DNA from: Bacteroidota bacterium
GTDB taxonomy: Bacteria; Bacteroidota; Bacteroidia; Chitinophagales; Chitinophagaceae
DNA length: 28,591 nucleotides
Reading direction: 5' to 3'
Assembly (NCBI GenBank): GCA_021824855.1
Contig: JAKAJX010000077.1
Location: 1-28,591 of the forward strand
Positions within the stretch are counted from its first letter, which is position 1. Each line of letters begins with the position of its first letter. The notes below the pieces were generated by a model. That model searched no databases. It was not told the origin of the DNA and saw nothing but the letters and a program-made list of their open reading frames with translations. Position numbers and translations under genes: made by a program. Positions 1 to 7,489 of this stretch are shown piece by piece.

Positions 1-678
1 ATCGGCAGTAGCGAATATTTTGATTTGTTATTCGATAATAAAGAGTATGGAGAATTATTCGACAATATTATTAGTAAAGATTTTTTAAAGTTTACCGACC
101 TAAAGCCTTATCAACAAAGGTTAGATGAAATTTATGCAAAATCGCATTTAAAAGATTCTATGCGAGTAGCCGTAGGAAAAATTAATGGCGAGGAAATGGT
201 AATTGCTTGTATGGATTTTGAATTTATTGGCGGCTCATTAGGCAGTGTAATGGGCGAAAAGTTTAGTAGAGCAGTTGACTTTTGTATTGAATATAAATTA
301 CCCTATTTAGTAATTAGCAAAAGTGGTGGTGCCAGAATGATGGAAAGTGCTTTTAGTTTAATGCAATTAGCTAAAACAAGTGGCAAACTTTCGCAATTAA
401 GCGATGCTAAACTGCCCTATATTTCTTTACTAACAGATCCAACTTTTGGCGGTATTTCTGCAAGCTTTGGCATGTTAGGCGATTTAAATATAGCCGAACC
501 GGGAGCACTAATTGGTTTCGCAGGACCTAGAGTTATAAAAGAAACAATTAAAAAAGATTTACCGGAAGGGTTTCAAAGAAGCGAATTTTTATTGGAACAT
601 GGTTTCTTAGATTTTATAGTAGATAGAAAAGAATTAAAAAGTAAAATGAGCCAATTGATAGTTCTATTTAAAAATTAA
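1..678 (+). CDS. accD: Acetyl-CoA carboxylase carboxyltransferase subunit beta (5'-truncated)
   Basis: AccD is the beta half of the carboxyltransferase of acetyl-CoA carboxylase. It moves CO2 from carboxybiotin to acetyl-CoA to give malonyl-CoA, the first step of fatty-acid synthesis in the cytoplasm. The reading frame is open from the first base (IGSSEYFDLLF...), so the true start and the N-terminal Cys4 zinc finger lie outside the window; the TTG at position 25 is internal. The crotonase-like carboxyltransferase fold is visible in the SKSGGARMMES stretch, the TFGGISASFGMLGD stretch and IGFAGPRVI, which are typical AccD acyl-CoA/biotin-site segments. It ends in FLDFIVDRKEL, the normal AccD C-terminus. 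Product assignment is secure; only the length is incomplete. Confidence 0.95.
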   Translation: MGSSEYFDLLFDNKEYGELFDNIISKDFLKFTDLKPYQQRLDEIYAKSHLKDSMRVAVGKINGEEMVIACMDFEFIGGSLGSVMGEKFSRAVDFCIEYKLPYLVISKSGGARMMESAFSLMQLAKTSGKLSQLSDAKLPYISLLTDPTFGGISASFGMLGDLNIAEPGALIGFAGPRVIKETIKKDLPEGFQRSEFLLEHGFLDFIVDRKELKSKMSQLIVLFKN

Positions 679-747
679 ACTCCATTCGTACAGTTTTTAA
701 TGTAGTAAAATCTCACAAAAATTCGGCCGTCAGGTGGTTTAGTGGCT

Positions 748-1188
748 ATGGCAAAAGAAATGAACAATAGACAGGCATATTTTAACTATCATATAGAAGA
801 TACCTATGTGGCCGGTATTGTTTTATTGGGTACCGAAGTAAAAAGTATTCGAGAAGGTAAATTAAGTTTTAATGATGCATTTTGCATGTTCGAAAAAGGC
901 GAACTTTGGGTAAGAGGTTTATACATTGCCGAATATAAATTAGGTACCAGTAATAACCATATTGCAGTTTACGACAGAAAGCTATTACTTACCAAAAGAG
1001 AATTAAAACGATTAGCCATTAAATTAAAAGATAAAGGCTATACTATTATTCCTTTACGCGTATTTATTAATGATAAAAATTTAGTAAAAATAGAAATTGG
1101 CATAGGAAGAGGAAAAAAATTACATGATAAACGTGATACAATAAAACAACGCGATACTGAACGAGAAATTAAACGCTATCTTGCTTAA
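748..1188 (+). CDS. smpB: SsrA-binding protein SmpB
   Basis: SmpB binds the tRNA-like domain of tmRNA and brings it to stalled ribosomes for trans-translation. The product is about 146 residues, the usual size. The family features are present: an OB-fold core with GIVLLGTEVKSIREGKLSFNDAF near the N-terminus, the middle PLRVFINDKNLVKIEIGIGRGKKLHDKR block, and a basic C-terminal tail (KRDTIKQRDTEREIKRYLA), which in known SmpB enters the ribosomal mRNA channel. I chose ATG 748 (MAKEMNNRQAYFNY); an in-frame GTG at 742 would add two residues. It sits 69 bases after accD on the same strand and ends 5 bases before the convergent YceI gene. Confidence 0.95.
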   Translation: MAKEMNNRQAYFNYHIEDTYVAGIVLLGTEVKSIREGKLSFNDAFCMFEKGELWVRGLYIAEYKLGTSNNHIAVYDRKLLLTKRELKRLAIKLKDKGYTIIPLRVFINDKNLVKIEIGIGRGKKLHDKRDTIKQRDTEREIKRYLA

Positions 1189-1193
1189 CTACA

Positions 1194-1748
1194 TTATTGC
1201 ATTGGAATCTCTACCGAAAAACTCATATTCATTTCATTATCTGTTTTCATCAGTAATAAAGAAGGTCGCTCTACATTAAAATCCGTAAGTAACAAAACAA
1301 ATTTACTCGTAATAATTTTTCGTTTATTTAAAAAAGCTTCCGAAGCAGTAAAGCTTATTGGTTTACTGATACCATGAAAAGTAATGATTCCATTTACAAT
1401 AACTGCATTAATATTCTCTTTTACAGAAGTGCTTATAAACTTTACTTCGGGATATACTTGAGCATTAGTTATTTTTAGCATTCGTTCATCTCTGAGTTTA
1501 TTTTTACTATCAAACGAAGCTACTTTTGCAGTAATAGTTACTTTAGTTATTTGAAAGTTTTTCGCATCATATTCAATAGCACCTTCTACCGCTTTACACA
1601 CCCCATCCCAACTATGCAATGGATTAGATAAATGATAACTAATATACGATGTTGCTTTATCAATTGTTGCCGTTCGAGTATTTTCAATTATAGCACCATA
1701 AATATGAATACAAAAAAGAGAAAAAAATACTACCGCAAATTTTTTCAT
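1194..1748 (-). CDS. YceI-family periplasmic lipid-binding-like protein
   Basis: A 184-residue exported protein. Residues 1-18 form a classical signal peptide (MKKFAVVFF followed by a hydrophobic run), so it should act in the periplasm. The rest fits the YceI lipocalin-like beta-barrel: the early TATIDKATSYISYHLSNPLHSWDG strand region, the central KNKLRDERMLKITNAQVYPEVKF segment, and the family hallmark FHGISKPISFTAS. YceI barrels bind isoprenoid-type lipids; the ligand here cannot be read from sequence. It lies 36 bases downstream of the Rieske gene on the same strand and is probably cotranscribed, and it converges on smpB. Family call is firm; physiological role unknown. Confidence 0.85.
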   Translation of the reverse strand: MKKFAVVFFSLFCIHIYGAIIENTRTATIDKATSYISYHLSNPLHSWDGVCKAVEGAIEYDAKNFQITKVTITAKVASFDSKNKLRDERMLKITNAQVYPEVKFISTSVKENINAVIVNGIITFHGISKPISFTASEAFLNKRKIITSKFVLLLTDFNVERPSLLLMKTDNEMNMSFSVEIPMQ

Positions 1749-1784
1749 GCTATTTATTTAATTAAATGTACAACTGCTTTACTG

Positions 1785-2204
1785 CTATCCGGTAATAGTT
1801 AATGTATTTCCATTTACTGCAACATTGTATTGTTGTAAAGGAGAAGCAGCAGGTCCATTAGCAACACTTCCATTGGAATTAAATAAAGAACCATGTGCAG
1901 AGCAATAAAATTGGTTGTTATTACCTTGATATACCACCGTAGCACCTTGATGTGTGCACATTTGAGAAACTGCTAAGTATTGTCCGTTAACAGTTTTGGC
2001 AATAATAATTCCATTTGCATAAATATACCCGCCGGGGTTAAGTAATGCCGCATTAGCCGATGCAGTTAAATCGATTGATAAATTTACTTTTGCCGGAGGA
2101 GTAACAACGGCATTGCCGCCTTTTGAACAACCACCTAAACATCCAAACATAAATATTCCGGCTGCACTCATTCCAATTTGGGATAAAAATTCTTTTCGGT
2201 CCAT
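1785..2204 (-). CDS. Rieske [2Fe-2S] domain lipoprotein
   Basis: A small exported iron-sulfur protein, 139 residues from the chosen ATG at 2204 (MDRKEFLSQIG). A longer frame to 2240 adds 12 residues that do not resemble a signal sequence. The N-terminus has a KEF charged start, a hydrophobic helix and the sequence GCLGGCS, so Cys22 or Cys26 may be a lipobox cysteine. The Rieske ligands are clear: C83-T-H85 and C101-S-A-H104, each followed by G, in the order CxH...CxxH. Such single-domain Rieske lipoproteins are common in Bacteroidota as possible electron carriers. The neighbouring downstream YceI gene suggests a joint envelope role, but no partner oxidase is encoded nearby. Confidence 0.85.
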   Translation of the reverse strand: MDRKEFLSQIGMSAAGIFMFGCLGGCSKGGNAVVTPPAKVNLSIDLTASANAALLNPGGYIYANGIIIAKTVNGQYLAVSQMCTHQGATVVYQGNNNQFYCSAHGSLFNSNGSVANGPAASPLQQYNVAVNGNTLTITG

Positions 2205-2337
2205 ACTATTGATTTTAAGTTGTATAATGATATTGACCAACTATAAATACTTTTCACCCAAGAAATGTTGCCCTATTACTGTTAAAAAAAAGTTTATATT
2301 ATTATATCAAATAGTATTTAAAAAACAACTGCAAAAA

Positions 2338-3426
2338 TCAAACAACAATTGGCAAAGAAATTTTAACTAAAATTCCGCATGGCTTGTTATCAGTAATTTC
2401 AATAGTTCCTTTTGCATTTTTAATAATGATTTGAGCAATTGCTAATCCTAAGCCAATACCCGGATGATGCTTGATTGGCTTTGCATCTAAAGAAAATGGT
2501 TTAAAAGCAATTAAAGATTCAGCGTCAGAATTTTTACCACAATCGGCAATGGTAATGATATACGCTGCATCTTCAACTGCTGTATTGATGATTATCGGAT
2601 TGCCTTTTTCTGAAAATTTAAATGCATTATCTATTAATTCAACAAGCAAAGTTTCAAAAATATCTTTAGTTAATGGTATTACAACATTACCCTGTATATC
2701 AATTATTACATCAGATTTTCTATTATATTTTTCCGAAATTATTTTGCATGTTTTTTCTGCCAATTCTTTTGTATGCACATACTCAATAGCTGATGATTTT
2801 GATTGTATATTTTCTTCCTGATCACGCCAATATTTTACTTTATTGAGTAATTGCAATAAACGATTAATCGACATTTCAATATAATTCATATACTCCTGAG
2901 TGGCTACTGCATCGGCAGCTATATTGTTATTATTTTTTAATAGTTGTAAATAGCTGATGATATCGTTAATAGTAGCAAAAAATTCTTGATTGGTAATAAG
3001 TGTAAATCCATTTTCTAATTGCTGTAATTTTTGTTCTAACGGAAAATTAATTTCTTTCTTACGCATTAATCTGGTATTAATTGCATCAATTAATTGTGCC
3101 GATTTAACCGGTTTAACCAAATAATCATCGGCACCAAAACTCATACCCGTTCTTAAATCATCATATTCCGATTTTGCGGTGAGAAAAATAAAGGGTGCAT
3201 TGGTAAAGCCTTTAGAGCGAAGTGATTCAATAAAATGATATCCATCCATATCAGGCATCATTATATCGCAAATAATTAAATCGGGCAATTCAGTTTCATA
3301 TTGCTGCAAGCCTTCTATGCCATTAGACGCTGTTATTACCTCATAATCTTCAAACTCTAATATTCTTTTTAAATTAAATAGCAATGGTCGTTCATCATCA
3401 ATCAGTAGTAGTTTGGTTTTTTTCAT
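2338..3426 (-). CDS. Response-regulator/histidine-kinase-like protein (REC + HATPase_c)
   Basis: A 362-residue cytoplasmic signalling protein with an inverted architecture. Residues 4-120 are a receiver domain with acidic pocket D10/D11, phospho-acceptor D54 (ICDIMMPDMDG), T83 and K105 (YLVKPVKS). Residues 145-200 form a helical region like a kinase dimerisation domain, and residues 255-360 are a GHKL ATPase with N-box (LVELIDNAFKFSE, N267) and G-box (GIGLGLAIAQ). Where a kinase normally has S-H-E/D the sequence is FFATINDIIS, with Asp155 in the expected histidine position, so it may not autophosphorylate. Its start lies 29 bases inside the end of the upstream kinase gene, so the two are translationally coupled and very likely partners. 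Confidence 0.85.
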   Translation of the reverse strand: MKKTKLLLIDDERPLLFNLKRILEFEDYEVITASNGIEGLQQYETELPDLIICDIMMPDMDGYHFIESLRSKGFTNAPFIFLTAKSEYDDLRTGMSFGADDYLVKPVKSAQLIDAINTRLMRKKEINFPLEQKLQQLENGFTLITNQEFFATINDIISYLQLLKNNNNIAADAVATQEYMNYIEMSINRLLQLLNKVKYWRDQEENIQSKSSAIEYVHTKELAEKTCKIISEKYNRKSDVIIDIQGNVVIPLTKDIFETLLVELIDNAFKFSEKGNPIIINTAVEDAAYIITIADCGKNSDAESLIAFKPFSLDAKPIKHHPGIGLGLAIAQIIIKNAKGTIEITDNKPCGILVKISLPIVV

Positions 3427-5749
3427 ATTGGATATATTTAAAATGAGTTATAAATGTACTCCCCTTTCCTTCTTCACTTTTTACTTCAATATTTCCGTTG
3501 TGCATTTTAACAAACTTATCAACAATAGCTAATCCTAATCCATATCCGTTATGCTGATCAGAATTATCTGCCCGATAAAATGCTTGAAAAATATTAGGTA
3601 TATCTTTTTCAGGAATACCAATTCCTTTGTCGGTAATAAGTAGTTGAAATTCATCTTGCAAAAATTTTATCTCCACCAAAACCTCGCAATCAACAGGCGA
3701 ATATTTAATACCATTCGATAATAAATTACTTACAATATGCCAAAACAAGCTGGGGTCAATCCATGCTTCTTTAGGCGAATTATATAGTTTCAGTTGTATT
3801 TTTTCAGCCCCGAATTTTGTTTGAAATCTCGTTCGTATAATTCTCCTTATTAGGGCAATAACATCGGTTTGTTTTGGACGAAAAGGCATTTGATTTTCTT
3901 CAAATCTTCCCATTACTAAAAAGTTACGCATCATATCGGATAAGCGTTCTACCTCTTCATAAATATTTTCAAATAATTCTTCCGATTGGTTAAATATTTC
4001 TTTATTATTTTTTTTAAGCTGCATCTCTAACAATTCGGTACTGCTAACAATGGTAGAAAGTGGGGTTCGGAACTCATGCGATACACTTGTAATCATTTTA
4101 GATTTCATTTCGTGCAACTCTTTTTCTTTATTCAATGTTTGCTGAATTAATAATTCGGCTTCTTTTCGGGCTGTTATATCCTGAATTAAAATAGATACTC
4201 GCTTTTCGCCATTAAACATTTTTACCAAATTCATTTTCGCCAAAAACCAATTATTTACATTCCCCATTGAATCGAGATATTCAACCGATTGAGTAGTTTC
4301 TGTAGCTAATACTTTTTTAATAGCTTTTTCTAAAATGTTCCCTATTTCCACACCTTTTATAGCGGTAATCCTTTTTCCCTTCATTAATTCTTTCGGCATC
4401 GATAACATTGTTTCATCATTACACCAAATATTTACCAAATCGAGTTGTGCATTTACTTCTAAAATAATGTCATCTAAAGAAGTTACTAACGATTGTAGTT
4501 CATCTTTACTTAATGCCAATTTATGTGCATCGTTATTGGCATTGCGAATAAATTTGCTATTACCTAAAATAGAAGTGAATAATTGACGGAAATACGAAAT
4601 AACTACCGATACCTGTGGCGTTGTATTATCTATTAATAATTCGGAGGTAACTAATACGCCCATAATTTCTCCTTTTTCAACCAACATATACAACAAAAAA
4701 CCTGTACTATCAATGGTGAAAGGAAATGCATTATACAACGCTACCTCATTTCGCTGATTAATATTTTGCTGAATATTTAAACAAGTTTCTTCTAAGTAAT
4801 TTAATAAACGTTGCATAGAGCTTTCTTGCGCATACAACCACGAGCCTGCTTGTGCAATAATTTTTAAAGCCGGGTAAGTGCCTTTCCATTCCAACTCGGC
4901 AACAAAAGAAAAAGGAGCAATCCCTTCATTCTGAAAAAAAGTTAAACAAATTTCAATAGCTTTTTTAGGGGTAGCTGTTTTAATATAACTTCCTTGTGCT
5001 TCAGAAATTACTTGTAAAATATCGGCATCGGGCACAAATGAATTAGCCGATGTTTTTTGAATTCTAATTTCATTAATTGTAATTACATATTTTCTATCAA
5101 CCGACAATTTACCAAAAGCTGCCATTTGTATTTTGCACCATAAGTATTTATTATTTACATCTCTAATTCTGCACCAAGCTGTTTCGAGCGATTCATTGTT
5201 TTTAAAAAAACTTGTAAGCAAATCTTTTTCATCGGGGTGTAAAAAATCTATTACCGATTTGTTTTCCATCCAATCGGTAAAATAGCCTAAAATATTTTGC
5301 ACTGCAGGCGATATTCGCAATACATTTCCATCTTCATCTATACTTAATGTAAACTCACTATTTTCGGTTATTTTGGGTAATAAATGATCACTAAATAATT
5401 CTTCTTTATCATTGCTAATAAAGGCTCGAATACAAAGAAATTTACTGAATACTTCAACTAACCTAAAATCGAATTTTACTTTACTTTTATAATATTGGTC
5501 GCGTTTATTCGATTCGGTTGTATATTTTTTAAACTGAAATGCTTTATCGTAAGAGTTTTTCCAAAATAAATAATGCTCCGATTCTTTATTCAAGCTGCAT
5601 AATACATCATCGCCTTTTTTAATAGTTGATTGATAGGTGCTTTCGAAAAAAATATAAAAAGATTTATTGCCATAAATTAATCTACAGCTTTCGTCAATAA
5701 TCCAAAAAGGTTCAGTGGCATCTTCAAAAAACGATAGAAGGTTTTCCAT
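3398..5749 (-). CDS. PAS-domain sensor histidine kinase
   Basis: A 783-residue histidine kinase with no evident transmembrane helix, so probably cytosolic. PAS-like domains lie at about 5-115 (FFEDATEPFWIIDES) and 130-230 (FTLSIDEDGNVLRISPAVQNILGY). Residues 240-400 look GAF-like (TPKKAIEICLTFF...), and a third PAS at about 410-530 ends in the PAC-type VSILIQDITARKEAE. The catalytic core follows: H-box SVSHEFRTPLS with His558, N-box HIVSNLLSNGIKYSP, D-box DKGIGIP and G-box GYGLGLAIVDKFV. The 3' end overlaps the REC-ATPase gene by 29 bases, indicating an operon. The input signal is unknown. It is divergent from the MFS exporter, which could be a target, but nothing in the sequence proves this. 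Confidence 0.92.
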   Translation of the reverse strand: MENLLSFFEDATEPFWIIDESCRLIYGNKSFYIFFESTYQSTIKKGDDVLCSLNKESEHYLFWKNSYDKAFQFKKYTTESNKRDQYYKSKVKFDFRLVEVFSKFLCIRAFISNDKEELFSDHLLPKITENSEFTLSIDEDGNVLRISPAVQNILGYFTDWMENKSVIDFLHPDEKDLLTSFFKNNESLETAWCRIRDVNNKYLWCKIQMAAFGKLSVDRKYVITINEIRIQKTSANSFVPDADILQVISEAQGSYIKTATPKKAIEICLTFFQNEGIAPFSFVAELEWKGTYPALKIIAQAGSWLYAQESSMQRLLNYLEETCLNIQQNINQRNEVALYNAFPFTIDSTGFLLYMLVEKGEIMGVLVTSELLIDNTTPQVSVVISYFRQLFTSILGNSKFIRNANNDAHKLALSKDELQSLVTSLDDIILEVNAQLDLVNIWCNDETMLSMPKELMKGKRITAIKGVEIGNILEKAIKKVLATETTQSVEYLDSMGNVNNWFLAKMNLVKMFNGEKRVSILIQDITARKEAELLIQQTLNKEKELHEMKSKMITSVSHEFRTPLSTIVSSTELLEMQLKKNNKEIFNQSEELFENIYEEVERLSDMMRNFLVMGRFEENQMPFRPKQTDVIALIRRIIRTRFQTKFGAEKIQLKLYNSPKEAWIDPSLFWHIVSNLLSNGIKYSPVDCEVLVEIKFLQDEFQLLITDKGIGIPEKDIPNIFQAFYRADNSDQHNGYGLGLAIVDKFVKMHNGNIEVKSEEGKGSTFITHFKYIQYEKNQTTTD

Positions 5750-5924
5750 AATAGGTATACAGGATGTTTGGTGATTAAAACTACAAAATGTTTTTATAAG
5801 TTTTTAACCTACCATTCAATTATTGTACAAGTAACAGAAAATTTATTGGTTCGTTCATAAAAAGCTCTGATTATCAGCCCTATGTGTTGCATGAGGTTTT
5901 TTCCTCTTTTTTTAATAACATTTG

Positions 5925-5954
5925 TTTTGCGGTAGTTTAAAAAAATTAATTTCG
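5925..5954 (+). promoter_or_regulatory. Putative Bacteroidota-type promoter of the MFS gene
   Basis: TTTTG at 5925-5929, a 17-base spacer and TAATTTCG at 5947-5954 resemble the Bacteroidota -33 TTTG / -7 TAnnTTTG pattern, with one base off in the -7 box. The start site would fall near 5960, about ten bases before the ATG at 5971. A GAGG-TTTTT-CCTC mini-hairpin followed by a T run (about 5893-5912) lies just upstream. Confidence 0.45.
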
Positions 5955-5970
5955 ATGCACAATTCAGTCA

Positions 5971-7185
5971 ATGAGCACTAACAAAAAACAAGCTGCATTA
6001 GGATTTATTTTTATTACACTCTTAATAGATGTTACAGGCTTTGGAATTATTATTCCTGTATTGCCTAAACTAATTACAGAATTAATTCATGGAACATTAA
6101 GCGATGCTTCGAAATATGGCGGATGGCTGCTTTTTGCTTATGCCGTAATGCAGTTTATTTGTGCACCAATATTAGGTAACTTAAGTGATAGATATGGACG
6201 CCGACCGGTATTATTATTTTCGTTATTTGGATTTGGAATTGATTATATATTACAAGGGTTTGCTCCTACCATTTATTGGTTATTTGCCGGCCGATTAATT
6301 GCCGGAATTACCGGTGGAAGTTTTACTACTGCATCGGCCTATATTGCCGATGTTAGTACACCTGAAAAAAGAGCACAAAATTTTGGTATGATTGGTGCCG
6401 CTTTTGGTATTGGCTTTATTATTGGTCCTGTTTTAGGCGGTATTTTAGGTCATTATGGAGCCAGAGTTCCTTTTTTTGCAGCAGCAACACTTGCATTATT
6501 AAACTGGCTGTACGGATACTTTGTATTACCCGAATCTTTAGAAAAAGAGCATAGAAGAAAATTTGAATGGAAAAGAGCCAATCCTTTGGGTTCTTTACTA
6601 AGCTTACAAAAATATCCGGCGTTTATTGGTTTATTTATGGCTATTTTTTTGGTAAACTTAGCAAGCCATGCCGTACAAAGTACATGGACATACTACACCA
6701 TGAGTAAATTTAATTGGGATGAACGTTTAGTAGGCTATTCACTTGGCTTTGTAGGTTTAACAGTTGGCGTAGTACAAGGCGTTTTAATTAGAGTATTAGT
6801 GCCCAAACTAGGGCAGAAAAAAAGTATTTATATTGGTTTGGTTTTATATGCAATTGGTTTTATTTTATTTGCTTTTGCCACAACCACATGGATGATGTTT
6901 GCATTTATGATACCGTATGCTTTAGGTGGTTTAGCAGGTCCATCAATACAAAGCATAATTTCGGGACATGTGTTACCCAATGAACAAGGCGAATTGCAAG
7001 GTGCATTAACCAGTATTATGAGCTTTGCCGCTATTATTGGTCCACCTTTAATGACCAATACTTTTTCTTATTTTACCGCTGCTAATGCCATTATACATTT
7101 TCCTGGAGCCGCCATGCTATTAGGTGCTATATTAACCGGCATAAGCATTGTTATAGCACACCAATCTTTACAACACGAAAAATAA
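5971..7185 (+). CDS. MFS transporter, TetA-like drug:H+ antiporter
   Basis: A 404-residue inner-membrane protein with about twelve hydrophobic segments. TM1 carries LLIDVTGFGIIIPVLP, the start typical of the TCR/Tet (DHA1) family. The loop between TM2 and TM3 holds motif A, GNLSDRYGRRPVL (about 69-81). TM5 carries the antiporter motif C, GFIIGPVLGGILG (about 148-160). A basic central loop near 195-205 (EKEHRRKFEWKR) divides the two halves. These features indicate proton-driven efflux. The family includes tetracycline exporters, but many chromosomal Bacteroidota members have unknown substrates, so resistance should not be assumed. It is monocistronic, divergent from the kinase operon and followed by a weak hairpin. 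Confidence 0.88.
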   Translation: MSTNKKQAALGFIFITLLIDVTGFGIIIPVLPKLITELIHGTLSDASKYGGWLLFAYAVMQFICAPILGNLSDRYGRRPVLLFSLFGFGIDYILQGFAPTIYWLFAGRLIAGITGGSFTTASAYIADVSTPEKRAQNFGMIGAAFGIGFIIGPVLGGILGHYGARVPFFAAATLALLNWLYGYFVLPESLEKEHRRKFEWKRANPLGSLLSLQKYPAFIGLFMAIFLVNLASHAVQSTWTYYTMSKFNWDERLVGYSLGFVGLTVGVVQGVLIRVLVPKLGQKKSIYIGLVLYAIGFILFAFATTTWMMFAFMIPYALGGLAGPSIQSIISGHVLPNEQGELQGALTSIMSFAAIIGPPLMTNTFSYFTAANAIIHFPGAAMLLGAILTGISIVIAHQSLQHEK

Positions 7186-7210
7186 TAAGTAGCCTCATAT
7201 CTGTTTTACG

Positions 7211-7240
7211 CCTTTAATAAAAGGTAATAATTTATATTTT
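7211..7240 (+). terminator. Weak hairpin terminator after the MFS gene
   Basis: CCTTT (7211-7215), loop AATA, AAAGG (7220-7224), then a T/A-rich tail. The stem is only 5 bp, so this is a weak call. Confidence 0.35.
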
Positions 7241-7294
7241 TTTATTTAGTAATTTGTATATTTATACTCCCCCTTTTTTCATACACCCAAAGTA

Positions 7295-7326
7295 TAATAC
7301 GTATTAACTGCAATAGCAAACTATTG
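7295..7326. other. Dyad-symmetric sites in the MFS-tracrRNA gap
   Basis: TAATACGTATTA at 7295-7306 is a perfect 12-bp palindrome. CAATAG-CAAA-CTATTG at 7311-7326 is a perfect 6-bp inverted repeat. They lie just beyond the tracrRNA terminator and upstream of cas9, and may be operator sites or chance in AT-rich DNA. The rest of 7225-7369 shows no gene. Confidence 0.3.
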
Positions 7327-7369
7327 ATGCTACTAATGCATTAATAATAATTAAACGAATGGAATGAAT

Positions 7370-7402
7370 ATGAAAAAGAAAAGCCCCACCGAAGCAGGGC
7401 TT
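7370..7402 (-). terminator. Rho-independent terminator of the tracrRNA
   Basis: The nine-pair stem (two G-U pairs) at 7381-7402 closes on a cUUCGg tetraloop and is followed on the minus strand by an 11-base T-rich tract (7370-7380). This is the strongest intrinsic terminator in the cas region, and it also forms the last tracrRNA hairpin. Confidence 0.9.
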
Positions 7403-7460
7403 AAGAAATTATCTTCGGCTTAGGTCTTTCGACACGAGCCTTATTGTGATAAGCTTTCGT
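7370..7460 (-). ncRNA. tracrRNA of the type II-C CRISPR system
   Basis: Read leftward, the region begins with an anti-repeat (CGAAAGCTTATCACAAT, about 7443-7459). It pairs with the array repeat read on the minus strand: eight pairs over GTTGTGAT starting with a G-U, a 2-nt internal loop, then six pairs over GCTTTC. Next comes a nexus-like hairpin, GGCT...AGCC enclosing GTC-GAAA-GAC with a GNRA loop. It ends in a strong terminator whose stem AAGCCCTGC/GTGGGGCTT closes on a UUCG tetraloop, followed by TTTTCTTTTT. This is the standard tracrRNA layout. Cas9 needs it to load crRNA and RNase III to process the duplex. The exact 5' end is uncertain by several bases. Confidence 0.88.
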
Positions 7461-7462
7461 TG

Positions 7463-7470
7463 CAAACTTA
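7463..7470 (-). promoter_or_regulatory. Putative -7 box of the tracrRNA promoter
   Basis: On the minus strand the bases read TAAGTTTG, a perfect TAnnTTTG box. The implied start (about 7455-7459) coincides with the first base of the anti-repeat. The nearest upstream TTTG is only 11 bases away, so the -33 element is not canonical. Confidence 0.6.
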
Positions 7471-7489
7471 AAACTAAAATTCAAAAAAT

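Noticed and set aside
2113..2370. 85-codon plus-strand frame opposite the Rieske gene
   Set aside because: Antisense to a clear Rieske gene and without protein-like features.
4335..4586. Plus-strand frame opposite the histidine kinase
   Set aside because: Shadow of the kinase coding sequence; no start context or motif.
5971..7185. Calling the MFS protein a tetracycline-resistance determinant
   Set aside because: Motifs place it in the TetA-like family, but chromosomal Bacteroidota members with these motifs often have other or unknown substrates.
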